Source of the DNA: Polaribacter pacificus
GTDB lineage: Bacteria; Bacteroidota; Bacteroidia; Flavobacteriales; Flavobacteriaceae
Direction of reading: 5' to 3'
Length of the DNA stretch: 64,000 nucleotides
Assembly: GCF_038024035.1 (NCBI RefSeq)
Contig: NZ_CP150664.1
Span: 1,922,001-1,986,000, forward strand
Part shown: piece by piece, positions 18,378-26,695 of the stretch
Layout: each line of letters starts with the position of its first letter
Numbering within the stretch: the first letter of the stretch is position 1
The notes under the pieces: model-generated
Seen by the model: the letters and a program-made list of their open reading frames with translations, nothing else
Database searches by the model: none
What the model was told of the DNA's origin: nothing
Position numbers and translations under genes: made by a program

Positions 18378-20174
18378 ATGCCAACAGCTTTAGAAATTCA
18401 AGTAAAAACCCTGCCAGACTCTCCTGGAGTTTATCAGTATTATGATAAAGAAGGGCTTATTTTGTATGTTGGTAAAGCCAAAAATTTAAAAAAACGCGTA
18501 GCTTCTTATTTTAACAAACAACAAGACAATGGTAAAACTAGGGTTTTGGTTAAAAAAATTGCATCTATCAAGCACATAGTTGTCAACACGGAGACCGATG
18601 CACTTTTATTAGAAAACAATCTTATTAAAAAGTACCAGCCAAAGTACAATGTCATGCTCAAGGATGATAAAACCTATCCTTGGATTTGCATAAAAAAAGA
18701 GCGGTTTCCCAGAATTTTTCTTACCAGAAACGTCATTAAAGATGGGTCTGAATATTTTGGACCATACACTTCTGTTAGAACGGTAAAGGCCCTGCTTGAT
18801 CTTATCAAAGAGCTCTATACCTTAAGAACTTGTGCCTATGATCTAAGCAAAACCAATATTAGCAATCACAAATACAAGGTTTGTTTAGAATATCATTTAG
18901 GCAACTGCAAGGCGCCCTGTGAAAACTTACAAACCGAGGAGAACTATTTAACAGACATAGAAGCCATTCGGAATATTATCAAAGGGAATTTTAAAGAATC
19001 CCTAGAGAAGTTTTCTGAGTTGATGCAAACCTTTGCTGGGCGAATGGAGTTTGAAGAGGCACATAAAATTAAAGAGAAGATAGATCTCTTGGCCAATTAT
19101 CAATCAAAATCTACGGTGGTAAATCCGAGCATTACCAATGTAGATGTGTTTTCTGTAATTTCTGATGAAAGCTATGCCTATGTCAATTTTTTTAAAATAG
19201 CCAATGGGGCTATCATACAATCGCATACTTCAGAAATAAAAAAGAAATTAGACGAAACAGATAAAGAACTTTTAGAACTGGCAATTGTAGAGATCCGTCA
19301 GCGATTTCACTCTCAATCCAAAGAAATTTACACCCCTTTTAAGGTAGACCTTGGCGGTGATATTAAAGTAACAGTTCCTAAACTGGGAGATAAAAAAAGA
19401 ATTGTAGAGCTTTCTATCAGAAATGCTCGGTATTACAGACAAGATCGATTTAAGCAAATAAAAATTGTGGATCCAGATAGGCATGTTAAGAGAATAATGG
19501 CTCAGATGCAAAAAGATTTGCGCCTTTCTTCACCCCCTAGACATATTGAGTGTTTTGACAATTCAAACATTCAAGGAACACATCCTGTGGCTGCCTGTGT
19601 GGTTTTTAAAGATGGGAAACCCAGCAAGAAAGACTACAGGCACTACAATATAAAAACAGTAGAAGGTCCAGATGATTTTGCCTCGATGGAAGAGGTTGTT
19701 TTTAGGCGATATAAGCGCTTATTGGCAGAGAATGAGCCATTGCCTCAGTTAGTTGTTATTGATGGCGGAAAAGGACAGCTATCGTCGGCATTAAAAAGCT
19801 TAGATTTATTGGGTTTACGAGGTAGGATTGCCATTATCGGAATTGCCAAAAGGCTCGAAGAAATTTACTATCCAGAAGATCCAATTCCATTGTATTTGGA
19901 TAAAAAATCAGAGAGTCTTAAGATCATTCAGTTTTTGAGAAATGAGGCCCACAGATTTGGAATTACTTTTCATAGAAATAAAAGAAGTAAAAGCGCTATC
20001 CAATCAGAGTTAGAGCAGATTCCAAGCATTGGTAACCAAACCATAACAGTTTTATTGCGAAAATTTAAATCAGCAAAAAGAGTTAAAAGCGCTACATTTG
20101 AAGAACTTAAGGCAGAAATCGGAGCCGCTAGGGCTCAGAAAATTATCGATTATTTTAAAGCAGCTTCAATATGA
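18378..20174 (+). CDS. uvrC: Excinuclease ABC subunit C
   Basis: The 598-residue nuclease of nucleotide excision repair, which makes both incisions beside the lesion held by UvrB. Domains in order are a GIY-YIG endonuclease (SPGVYQYY...LYVGKAKNLKKRV, residues ~12-95), a UVR motif binding UvrB (~200-240), an RNase H-like 3' endonuclease domain (IECFDNSNIQGT, VIDGGKGQLSSA), and C-terminal helix-hairpin-helix motifs. The stop codon overlaps the ATG of the patatin gene (ATGA), so the two genes are coupled. A TATTTTCG element at 18366-18373, one base off the consensus, may be its own promoter. Confidence 0.97.
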   Translation: MPTALEIQVKTLPDSPGVYQYYDKEGLILYVGKAKNLKKRVASYFNKQQDNGKTRVLVKKIASIKHIVVNTETDALLLENNLIKKYQPKYNVMLKDDKTYPWICIKKERFPRIFLTRNVIKDGSEYFGPYTSVRTVKALLDLIKELYTLRTCAYDLSKTNISNHKYKVCLEYHLGNCKAPCENLQTEENYLTDIEAIRNIIKGNFKESLEKFSELMQTFAGRMEFEEAHKIKEKIDLLANYQSKSTVVNPSITNVDVFSVISDESYAYVNFFKIANGAIIQSHTSEIKKKLDETDKELLELAIVEIRQRFHSQSKEIYTPFKVDLGGDIKVTVPKLGDKKRIVELSIRNARYYRQDRFKQIKIVDPDRHVKRIMAQMQKDLRLSSPPRHIECFDNSNIQGTHPVAACVVFKDGKPSKKDYRHYNIKTVEGPDDFASMEEVVFRRYKRLLAENEPLPQLVVIDGGKGQLSSALKSLDLLGLRGRIAIIGIAKRLEEIYYPEDPIPLYLDKKSESLKIIQFLRNEAHRFGITFHRNKRSKSAIQSELEQIPSIGNQTITVLLRKFKSAKRVKSATFEELKAEIGAARAQKIIDYFKAASI

Positions 20175-22354
20175 TTAAGAAATGCATCCTCTTTTTTTTA
20201 ATAGGAACTCTTTCCGTTTTTAGTCAAGAAAGACAGCCAAAAGTAGGCTTGGTTCTTAGTGGAGGTGGAGCTAAAGGCTTTGCTCATATTGGTGTTTTAA
20301 AAGCCATTGAAAAAGCCGGAATTCAGATCGATTATATTGGAGGTACTAGTATGGGTGCTATTATCGGAGGTTTGTATTCAGCGGGTTATTCTGCTAGTCA
20401 AATAGAGAAAATTATTCTGGACACTGATTTTTATGCCTTGTTGCAAGATAAAAACCCACGAAGAACAAAAACACTTTTCGAAAAACAACACGGAGAAAAA
20501 CACGCAGTAGTTTTACCAGTAAACAAAGGTAAAATTGGACTGCCAAAAGGAGTTTCAAAAGGACAAAATGTATTAAATTTCCTTTCCTATCTTTTATCTC
20601 CTGTAGATTCTATCACAGATTTTTCTAAATTACCTATTCCTTTTTTCTGTATTGCAACTGATGTTGAAACTGGAGAAGAGGTGGTTATTAATAAGGGGTC
20701 ACTAGCCTTGGCGTTAAGAGCCAGTGGATCTTTCCCTACTTTATTAAACCCCGTTGAAATTGATGGCAAGTTGTTGATCGATGGAGGTGTTTCAAATAAT
20801 TTCCCTGTGGATATTCTTAAAAGCAAAGGAGTTGATATTATTATTGGTGTAGATGTTCAAGGAAAATTATACAACAAAGAAGATATAAACTCTGTATTAG
20901 ATGTGCTCAATCAGGTAACCAGTTATCAGATGTACAAAAAATCTTCAGAGCAATCTAAAGAAGTAGATGTATACGTTAGGCCTCAAGTAACTGATTATTC
21001 TGTGGTGTCTTTTGAAGACTCTAAAAGTATTTTAGAACAAGGAAGATTAGCCGCCGATTTACACTCCAAAACTTTTGATAGTATTGCTGCTTTGCAAAAA
21101 GTTAGGAAGCCCATCCCTCAAATAAAAACCAAACGCGTTAAATTTCTTTTAGATAAAATAGAGATATCAGGGAATGAAAATTATACAAGAGCTTTTGTTT
21201 TAGGAGCGATGAAAATTTCTGAAGGTGATTCTATTACCGCAAAAGCAATTTCAGATAAAATCAACTATTTGTCATCGACCAATAATTTTCAGCGAATCGA
21301 TTTTAATTTGCAAAATACGGATCGAGGAAAAAAGTTAGAGCTAAAAGTAAAAGAGAGCACCCAAAAAGCCAATATCAAACTCGGAATCCATTATGATTTG
21401 CTTTATGAATCTGCTGTACTAGTTAATTATACCCATAAAAACCTATTGGTTAAAAATGATGAGTTAACACTTGATTTTATCATAGGTGATTCTCCTAGGT
21501 TTAACCTAGACTTTTTTGTGGATAATGGTTTTTATTACAGTTATGGGTTTTCTAGTAGATACAATAGCTTTAATACCAATATTGCTATAGATGACCCTCT
21601 ACTTAATTCTATGAATGTTCAATTTACTGATTTTACTAGTAATGCCTATATGCAAACAACTTTTGATAGGAAGTTTGCTATAGGAATTGGCCTTGAATAT
21701 AAAAAACTAAAATACAGTTCAAAAAATGTTACCGGCGCCAACAATCAACCAATAATTTTTGACAACAGTCATTACTTTAATGCAATTTCGTATCTAAATT
21801 TAGATACCTATGACGATAAAAATTTCCCAACCAAAGGGTTTTATCTAGACGCAAAATACACCTGGTACTTTTGGTCTTCTGACTACCTTAATAACTTTGT
21901 TCAGTTTTCCCAAATTAAAGGAAAGCTAGGTTTTGTTAAGAGCTTATCACCTAAATTTAGTTTTGAGTATGTTTCTGATGCTGGGTTTACCTTAGGTAAG
22001 GTTGCTTCAGAGGTTTTTGATTTTTCTTTGGGTGGATACAATCAAAATTTCATTAACAACTTTACTCCACTCTACGGATATGATATTAAAAGTTTATCAG
22101 ATCAGGCTTTTGTTAAGTCTACATTTAATTTTAGATATCAATTATTAAAAAACCACTATGTCAGTTTTTTAGCTAATTACGCACGGGTTGCAAGCAGTGT
22201 TTTTAAAAATGGAGATTTCTTTCAAGACACAAAATCAGGTTATGCAGTAGGGTATAGTTTAAAAACTTTTTTAGGCCCGATAGACTTAAAATACTCTTGG
22301 TCTCCAGATACAAAAAACCATTATTGGTATTTTAATTTGGGTTTCTGGTTTTAG
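20171..22354 (+). CDS. Patatin-like phospholipase fused to POTRA and outer-membrane barrel (PlpD-like)
   Basis: A 727-residue secreted protein. A signal peptide (residues 1-18) precedes a patatin domain (~24-230). This has the oxyanion motif GGGAKG, the nucleophile in GTSMG (Ser60), and the catalytic aspartate in the LLIDGG box. A POTRA-like segment follows (about 325-400), and the C-terminal third looks like a 16-stranded BamA/FhaC-type barrel ending in an aromatic residue. This architecture is that of PlpD, the type Vd secretion family, although in Bacteroidota the lipase may stay surface- or periplasm-attached. It probably acts on phospholipids. Overlap with uvrC is probably positional and not functional. 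Confidence 0.9.
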   Translation: MIKKCILFFLIGTLSVFSQERQPKVGLVLSGGGAKGFAHIGVLKAIEKAGIQIDYIGGTSMGAIIGGLYSAGYSASQIEKIILDTDFYALLQDKNPRRTKTLFEKQHGEKHAVVLPVNKGKIGLPKGVSKGQNVLNFLSYLLSPVDSITDFSKLPIPFFCIATDVETGEEVVINKGSLALALRASGSFPTLLNPVEIDGKLLIDGGVSNNFPVDILKSKGVDIIIGVDVQGKLYNKEDINSVLDVLNQVTSYQMYKKSSEQSKEVDVYVRPQVTDYSVVSFEDSKSILEQGRLAADLHSKTFDSIAALQKVRKPIPQIKTKRVKFLLDKIEISGNENYTRAFVLGAMKISEGDSITAKAISDKINYLSSTNNFQRIDFNLQNTDRGKKLELKVKESTQKANIKLGIHYDLLYESAVLVNYTHKNLLVKNDELTLDFIIGDSPRFNLDFFVDNGFYYSYGFSSRYNSFNTNIAIDDPLLNSMNVQFTDFTSNAYMQTTFDRKFAIGIGLEYKKLKYSSKNVTGANNQPIIFDNSHYFNAISYLNLDTYDDKNFPTKGFYLDAKYTWYFWSSDYLNNFVQFSQIKGKLGFVKSLSPKFSFEYVSDAGFTLGKVASEVFDFSLGGYNQNFINNFTPLYGYDIKSLSDQAFVKSTFNFRYQLLKNHYVSFLANYARVASSVFKNGDFFQDTKSGYAVGYSLKTFLGPIDLKYSWSPDTKNHYWYFNLGFWF

Positions 22355-22405
22355 CCCAATGTTAATTTAATGTTACCAAAATGTTTTTTTATTGTAAAAA
22401 AATGC

Positions 22406-22413
22406 TATATTTG
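22406..22413 (+). promoter_or_regulatory. Putative -7 box (TATATTTG) for the YwqK-like gene
   Basis: It matches TAnnTTTG and lies 30 bp before the ATG at 22444. An upstream TTG at 22392 is too close to be the usual -33 element. Confidence 0.5.
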
Positions 22414-22443
22414 TGTCAGTTGTTAACATTAAATATACAGAAC

Positions 22444-22797
22444 ATGAAAAAAATAGCCACCTTAATTTTAGTATTTGCAGTTGCATTTACATACGCTCAA
22501 GAAAAAAGTCCAGTATTTGAAAAAGCAGGAGATTTGGTCAAGGCAACCTATTTTTATGAAGATGGTTCTGTAAAAGAGCAAGGCTTCTTTAAAGATAAAA
22601 AGCTTACTGGTCAATGGGTTCAGTTTGATCAACAAGGAAACAAAACCATGATCGCTCAATACAAAGAAGGAAATAAAGTTGGAAGATGGTTTTCTTTAAA
22701 GGGAAATCTTATTAAAGAAATTAACTTTCAAAAGAATGTGATTGTAAGTGTTAAGAGCATTGATAGAGAAACTGTATTGGCCCTAAATAACGATTAA
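22444..22797 (+). CDS. Secreted YwqK/MORN-variant repeat protein
   Basis: A 117-residue protein with a signal peptide (residues 1-18, cleavage after TYAQ). Two or three short repeats of the form YEDGSVKEQGFFKDKKLTG and YKEGNKVGRWF follow. This repeat type occurs in proteins labelled YwqK family antitoxin or MORN-variant, but no toxin gene lies nearby, so an antitoxin role is doubtful. The start at 22444 is chosen over upstream in-frame codons because it directly precedes the signal peptide and lies downstream of the TATATTTG box. It is a single-gene unit with its own terminator. Its role is unknown; probably a periplasmic or surface protein. Confidence 0.85.
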   Translation: MKKIATLILVFAVAFTYAQEKSPVFEKAGDLVKATYFYEDGSVKEQGFFKDKKLTGQWVQFDQQGNKTMIAQYKEGNKVGRWFSLKGNLIKEINFQKNVIVSVKSIDRETVLALNND

Positions 22798-22823
22798 GGG
22801 ATACACTAAAATAAAGATTTATA

Positions 22824-22850
22824 AACCTCGACCTTTTGGTCGGGGTTTTT
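22824..22850 (+). terminator. Terminator of the YwqK-like gene
   Basis: The stem CCTCGACC / GGTCGGGG (one T-G pair) with a TTTT loop is followed by TTTTT. It stops plus-strand transcription before the convergent RNase G gene. Confidence 0.85.
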
Positions 22851-22868
22851 TATGCTCAAAATTTTGCA

Positions 22869-22899
22869 TAAAAAAAACCGCATCTATTGGATGCGGTTT
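22869..22899 (-). terminator. Terminator of the RNase G gene
   Basis: A perfect 10-bp stem (AAACCGCATC / GATGCGGTTT, loop TATTG) is preceded on the plus strand by a run of A. This gives the minus-strand transcript its T-tract. Confidence 0.85.
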
Positions 22900-22921
22900 C
22901 TAGTTTTTGATATTTATTGCC

Positions 22922-24457
22922 TTACTTACTTTTCTTATATTCAAATTTAAATTGTAAGTACTGATAAGCATCTCTTGGTAATACTCGAATCCACTTTTTG
23001 TATTTTAAAAACCATCTAAAACGAATAGATGTTACACCTTGTTTAAGGTATGATGCAATAAAAGGATGTGCGTTTATCGTTATATCCTTTAAGTCTTTAC
23101 CACTAGAAATTAATTTTTCTAGATCAGCTTCAATTTTATCAATTAAAACAATAGGGGCTTCAACTTCTCCATTTTTATTGGGGTTGGGCTCACGTGTTTT
23201 AATTTCTAATTCTGGCCTCACTCTTTGTCTGGTTATCTGAACCAGTCCAAATTTACTTGGAGGTAGGATCTTGTGCTTGGTCCTATCATAAGACATTTCA
23301 TCTTTTAAGCATTGGTACAGCTTTTGTCTATTTTCTGCACTTTGCATATCGATGAAATCCACTACGATAATTCCACCCATATCTCGTAACTGTAATTGTC
23401 TGGCAATCTCTTTTGCAGCAATTAAGTTAACCTCTAGGGCTGTATCCTCTTGTGAATTAGCTTTGTTTGATCTGTTACCACTATTTACGTCTATAACATG
23501 TAATGCTTCGGTGTGTTCAATCACTAAATAAGCTCCTTTGCTCATTGAGGTTGTTTTACCGAAAGAAGTTTTAATTTGACGCTCTATCCCATATTTTTCG
23601 AAAATGGGAGTACTAGAATCGTGTAATTTTACAATTTTCTCCTTTTCAGGATTGATTTCTTGTAAATATTCTTTAATTTCTACATACAACGTTTCATCGT
23701 TGGTAACAATATTTGTAAAAGAATCATTCATAACATCTCTTAAAATAGAAGATGCTCTGTTTAACTCACTTAAAATTTTGGTTGGTGTGTTTTTATTAGT
23801 AATGCTTTTGCACATACTCTTCCAACGTTCTAATGAGTTTTGTAAATCTCTATCAAGTTCTGCTACCTTTTTTCCTTCAGCAACAGTTCTTAAAATAACA
23901 CCAAAACCTTTAGGCTTGATGCTTTGAGCTAATCTTTTTAAACGTTCTTTTTCTTTGGAATCTTCTATTTTTTGTGAGACAGAAACTCGATTAGAAAAAG
24001 GAACTAAAACTAAATACCTACCAGCTATTGAAAGCTCAGAACTCAAACGTGGTCCTTTAGTAGATATGGGTTCTTTTACAATTTGTACTAATAAATTCTG
24101 TCCTGTTTTAATGACATCATTTATGCTTCCGTTTTTGTCAATGTCGTTTTCAAAACGGAAATTTTTGAGTGTGAATTCTTTGTAATTACCTGTGCTTACT
24201 TTCTTAAGGAATGTGTTTAAAGAGTTTACCTGTGCACCTAAATCATGATAGTGCAAAAAGCCATCTTTAGGATAGCCTACATTTACAAAAGCAGCATTTA
24301 AGCCCGACAACACTTTTCCTACTTTGGCGAGAAAAATATCGCCTACAGAAAACTTGTTATCGTTTGTCTCTTTATTTAATTCAATAAGTTTACCATCTCT
24401 TAGTAAGGCAAAATCAATATCAGAAGAATTTGAACGAATAATTAATTCTGTTTTCAT
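22922..24457 (-). CDS. rng: RNase E/G family endoribonuclease (RNase G-like)
   Basis: A 511-residue endoribonuclease acting in rRNA maturation and mRNA turnover. The N-terminal S1 domain (residues ~35-130) is followed by the RNase H-like and DNase I-like catalytic parts. The metal-binding aspartates are seen in VIDVNSGN and IIVVDFIDM. It has the length of RNase G and no C-terminal scaffold. Unusually, the zinc-link CPxC that joins RNase E/G dimers is absent: only scattered cysteines (MCKSI, YQCLK) remain, and the expected place reads RPELEIKTREPNPNKNG. It is the last gene of a minus-strand unit HU, 29-residue basic protein, rng. Confidence 0.93.
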   Translation of the reverse strand: MKTELIIRSNSSDIDFALLRDGKLIELNKETNDNKFSVGDIFLAKVGKVLSGLNAAFVNVGYPKDGFLHYHDLGAQVNSLNTFLKKVSTGNYKEFTLKNFRFENDIDKNGSINDVIKTGQNLLVQIVKEPISTKGPRLSSELSIAGRYLVLVPFSNRVSVSQKIEDSKEKERLKRLAQSIKPKGFGVILRTVAEGKKVAELDRDLQNSLERWKSMCKSITNKNTPTKILSELNRASSILRDVMNDSFTNIVTNDETLYVEIKEYLQEINPEKEKIVKLHDSSTPIFEKYGIERQIKTSFGKTTSMSKGAYLVIEHTEALHVIDVNSGNRSNKANSQEDTALEVNLIAAKEIARQLQLRDMGGIIVVDFIDMQSAENRQKLYQCLKDEMSYDRTKHKILPPSKFGLVQITRQRVRPELEIKTREPNPNKNGEVEAPIVLIDKIEADLEKLISSGKDLKDITINAHPFIASYLKQGVTSIRFRWFLKYKKWIRVLPRDAYQYLQFKFEYKKSK

Positions 24458-24583
24458 TCTGAAGTTGGTTTTAAACTACACGGCGAAATGCCAGTGTAGA
24501 TGGTTAAAATAATGTACAGGGTTTTGCCTGTATGAAGTGTTTAAACTTCTTGTCAATGAACTTGTGAGCTTTTTTTAAAGCAA

Positions 24584-24619
24584 ATAAGAAAAAGTAAGCG
24601 GATGCTTACTTTTTCTTAT
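24584..24619 (-). terminator. Long perfect stem-loop overlapping the end of the 29-residue gene
   Basis: A perfect 16-bp inverted repeat (24584-24599 with 24604-24619, loop GGAT) includes the stop codon and last three codons of the small basic protein gene. On the minus strand its descending arm is T-rich (CTTACTTTTTCTTAT). It may act as a terminator or attenuator between the small gene and rng, or protect the mRNA end. Confidence 0.7.
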
Positions 24620-24695
24620 GTCTGTTTGCTCTTGCTCTTTTCTTACGTTTGTGCGTAGAGATTTTTGCTCTCTTTCTTTTTTTACCACTTGGCAT
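24606..24695 (-). CDS. 29-residue highly basic, probably ribosomal, protein
   Basis: The full product is 29 residues, beginning MPSGKKRKRAKISTHKRKKR and ending RHKKK, with 16 Lys or Arg. It resembles the conserved small basic proteins of Bacteroidota and the KRKR...HKRKK core of the AURKAIP1/COX24 family (bS22/mS38). It is therefore very likely a ribosomal protein, and the reported Bacteroidota ribosome-specific small proteins should be compared. The gene is too short for most gene callers. It sits between HU and rng on the same strand with a stem-loop over its stop codon. The ribosomal role is inference from composition, motif and context. Confidence 0.85.
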   Translation of the reverse strand: MPSGKKRKRAKISTHKRKKRARANRHKKK

Positions 24696-24744
24696 AATTA
24701 AAGTGTTTTAAAAACCAATTAAGGTTTTGATTAATAATGTTATA

Positions 24745-25035
24745 TTATTTTACTAATACGTTATTTTTTACTCCTTCAGTAAAAGTTTTTGCTGGTTTAA
24801 AAGCAGGAATGTTGTGAGCAGGAATCTTGATCGTTGTGTTTTTAGAAATATTTCTACCTGTTTTTTCTGCTCTTGTTTTGATAATAAAACTACCAAAACC
24901 TCTTAGGTATACATTATCTCCATTTTCCAATGCATCTTTAACCTCATTCATAAATGCTTCAACTGTCGCCAAAACATCTGTCTTTTCTATTCCAGATTTA
25001 TCCGAAATTTTTGATACGATATCTGCTTTCGTCAT
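24745..25035 (-). CDS. HU family DNA-binding protein
   Basis: A 96-residue histone-like protein that bends and compacts DNA. The HU/IHF signature GFGSFIIKTRAEKTGRNISK is followed by the beta-arm and the PAFKPAKTF end. Length is normal. The promoter on the minus strand (25075-25102) is one of the clearest in the window. It is the first gene of the unit HU, 29-residue protein, rng, and is divergent from mutY. Confidence 0.96.
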   Translation of the reverse strand: MTKADIVSKISDKSGIEKTDVLATVEAFMNEVKDALENGDNVYLRGFGSFIIKTRAEKTGRNISKNTTIKIPAHNIPAFKPAKTFTEGVKNNVLVK

Positions 25036-25074
25036 GTTACTATATTTGTTTGTTTATTTTCAAAATTGCGGGTG

Positions 25075-25102
25075 CAAATATATGATAATTAATCTATTTC
25101 AA
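25075..25102 (-). promoter_or_regulatory. Promoter of the HU gene (TTG-N17-TATATTTG)
   Basis: On the minus strand TTG (25102-25100) is followed after 17 bp by TATATTTG (25082-25075) and then GCACCCGC. The same initial GCACCCGC follows the rplU and tRNA promoters. Confidence 0.75.
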
Positions 25103-25164
25103 AAAGTTAAACACCTAAAATTATGTGAATATTATGATGTAATTTTGCGAGAATAATCATTTAC

Positions 25165-26217
25165 ATGACTTTTTCTAATAAATTAATATTCTGGTATTTA
25201 CAAAACGATCGAGATTTACCTTGGCGAAAAACACGAAATCCATATTTTATTTGGCTTTCTGAAATCATGTTACAGCAAACTAGAGTTCAACAAGGCTTGT
25301 CATACTATTTGGTTTTTACCAAAGAATTTCCAACTGTTTTCGATTTGGCAAATGCATCCGAGTCAAAGGTACTCAAATTATGGCAAGGATTGGGATATTA
25401 TTCAAGAGCAAGAAATTTACATGCAACCGCCCAATACATTGCTTCTGATTTAAATGGCATTTTTCCAGATAACTATACAGATTTAAAAAAACTAAAAGGA
25501 GTTGGTGATTATACAGCTTCTGCAATTGCCTCCATTTGTTACGAACATCCAGAGGCAGTAGTTGATGGTAATGTATACAGAGTTTTAGCGCGACATTTTG
25601 GAAGGCAAACGGCCATAAACTCGAGCTTGGGGATTAAAGAATTTAAAGCGCTAGCGCAAGAGTTAATAGACCCTAAACAACCAGGAACGTTTAACCAGGC
25701 AATTATGGATTTTGGAGCCTTACACTGCAAGCCACAAAACCCTTTGTGCACTAGTTGTCCGCTCCAAAACAGCTGTGTAGCTTTTACAACCAATACGGTA
25801 AAAGAGTTACCAGTTAAAGAAAAAAAGACCAAAGTTAAGCAGCGTTATTTTAATTATTTGGTGCTGCTTACCAAAGAAAATAAGACCGTATTTACAGAAA
25901 GAAAAGGCAAGGGAATTTGGCAAGGACTCTATGAGTTTCCACTTGTAGAAACTACGAATTCTGTAGAAGAATCAGAGCTGGTTTATGCTGCTGAATTTAA
26001 AAAATACATTAAAGAAGAAGCAAAAATTGTGTTGTTTAACAAAGAAGATACTGTACACAAACTTTCACACCAACATTTGCATACCAAATTTTGGCTGGTA
26101 AAATTAGATGAGCATAAGGATGCAGAAATCTCATGGGATACACTTCAAAAGTATCCTGTACCTGTATTGATTGCTAATTTTTTAGAAGAGTTGGATACTT
26201 TAAATGGATATTTTTAG
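25165..26217 (+). CDS. mutY: A/G-specific adenine glycosylase
   Basis: A 350-residue base-excision repair enzyme that removes adenine opposite 8-oxoguanine. Visible are the helix-hairpin-helix LKGVGDYTASAIAS, the catalytic aspartate in AVVDGNVYRVLARHFG, and the four-cysteine iron-sulfur loop (CKPQNPLCTSCPLQNSC, spacing 6-2-5). A C-terminal NUDIX-like domain (~230-345) recognises 8-oxoG. It is followed by ssb and gldE on the same strand, the usual flavobacterial order. Confidence 0.96.
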   Translation: MTFSNKLIFWYLQNDRDLPWRKTRNPYFIWLSEIMLQQTRVQQGLSYYLVFTKEFPTVFDLANASESKVLKLWQGLGYYSRARNLHATAQYIASDLNGIFPDNYTDLKKLKGVGDYTASAIASICYEHPEAVVDGNVYRVLARHFGRQTAINSSLGIKEFKALAQELIDPKQPGTFNQAIMDFGALHCKPQNPLCTSCPLQNSCVAFTTNTVKELPVKEKKTKVKQRYFNYLVLLTKENKTVFTERKGKGIWQGLYEFPLVETTNSVEESELVYAAEFKKYIKEEAKIVLFNKEDTVHKLSHQHLHTKFWLVKLDEHKDAEISWDTLQKYPVPVLIANFLEELDTLNGYF

Positions 26218-26248
26218 TACATTTGATAGGTTGAAAAACAGATAAGTT

Positions 26249-26677
26249 ATGGCTGGAACATTGAACAAAGTGATGCTTATAGGGCATTTAGGAGATGAAG
26301 TTAAGATGCACTATTTTGAAGGTGGAAATTCGATTGGTCGGTTTCCAATAGCGACCAATGAAAGTTTTACTAACAAACAAACTGGAGAAAAAGTAACCAA
26401 CACAGAATGGCACAATGTGGTCGTTAGAAATAAGTTGGCCGAGATTTGTGAAAAATACCTTAGCAAAGGCGATAAAGTTTATTGTGAAGGCCGGATCAAA
26501 ACAAGACAATGGGAGCAAGATGGCCAGAAAAAATACACCACAGAAATTCATGTTGTCGATATGACTTTTTTAAGCACTAAAAAAGAAACAACAAAACCAG
26601 AATCACAGAACCAACAGCAGCCGAATTCTTCTAGCAATCCATCCGATAGCCAAGAAAATGACGACCTGCCATTTTAG
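26249..26677 (+). CDS. ssb: Single-stranded DNA-binding protein
   Basis: A 142-residue protein. The OB fold occupies residues 1-108 (NKVMLIGHLGDEV, EWHNVVVRNKLAEICEKYL, YCEGRIKTRQWEQDG). A Gln/Ser/Asn-rich linker leads to the acidic protein-interaction tip DDLPF. The gene lies 31 bp after mutY and 18 bp before gldE. It functions in replication and repair. Confidence 0.96.
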   Translation: MAGTLNKVMLIGHLGDEVKMHYFEGGNSIGRFPIATNESFTNKQTGEKVTNTEWHNVVVRNKLAEICEKYLSKGDKVYCEGRIKTRQWEQDGQKKYTTEIHVVDMTFLSTKKETTKPESQNQQQPNSSSNPSDSQENDDLPF

Positions 26678-26695
26678 ATTTAAAAACCTTTAGAA

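Noticed and set aside
22444..22797. Toxin-antitoxin locus based on YwqK similarity
   Set aside because: There is no toxin candidate next to it and the protein has a signal peptide; neighbours are housekeeping genes.
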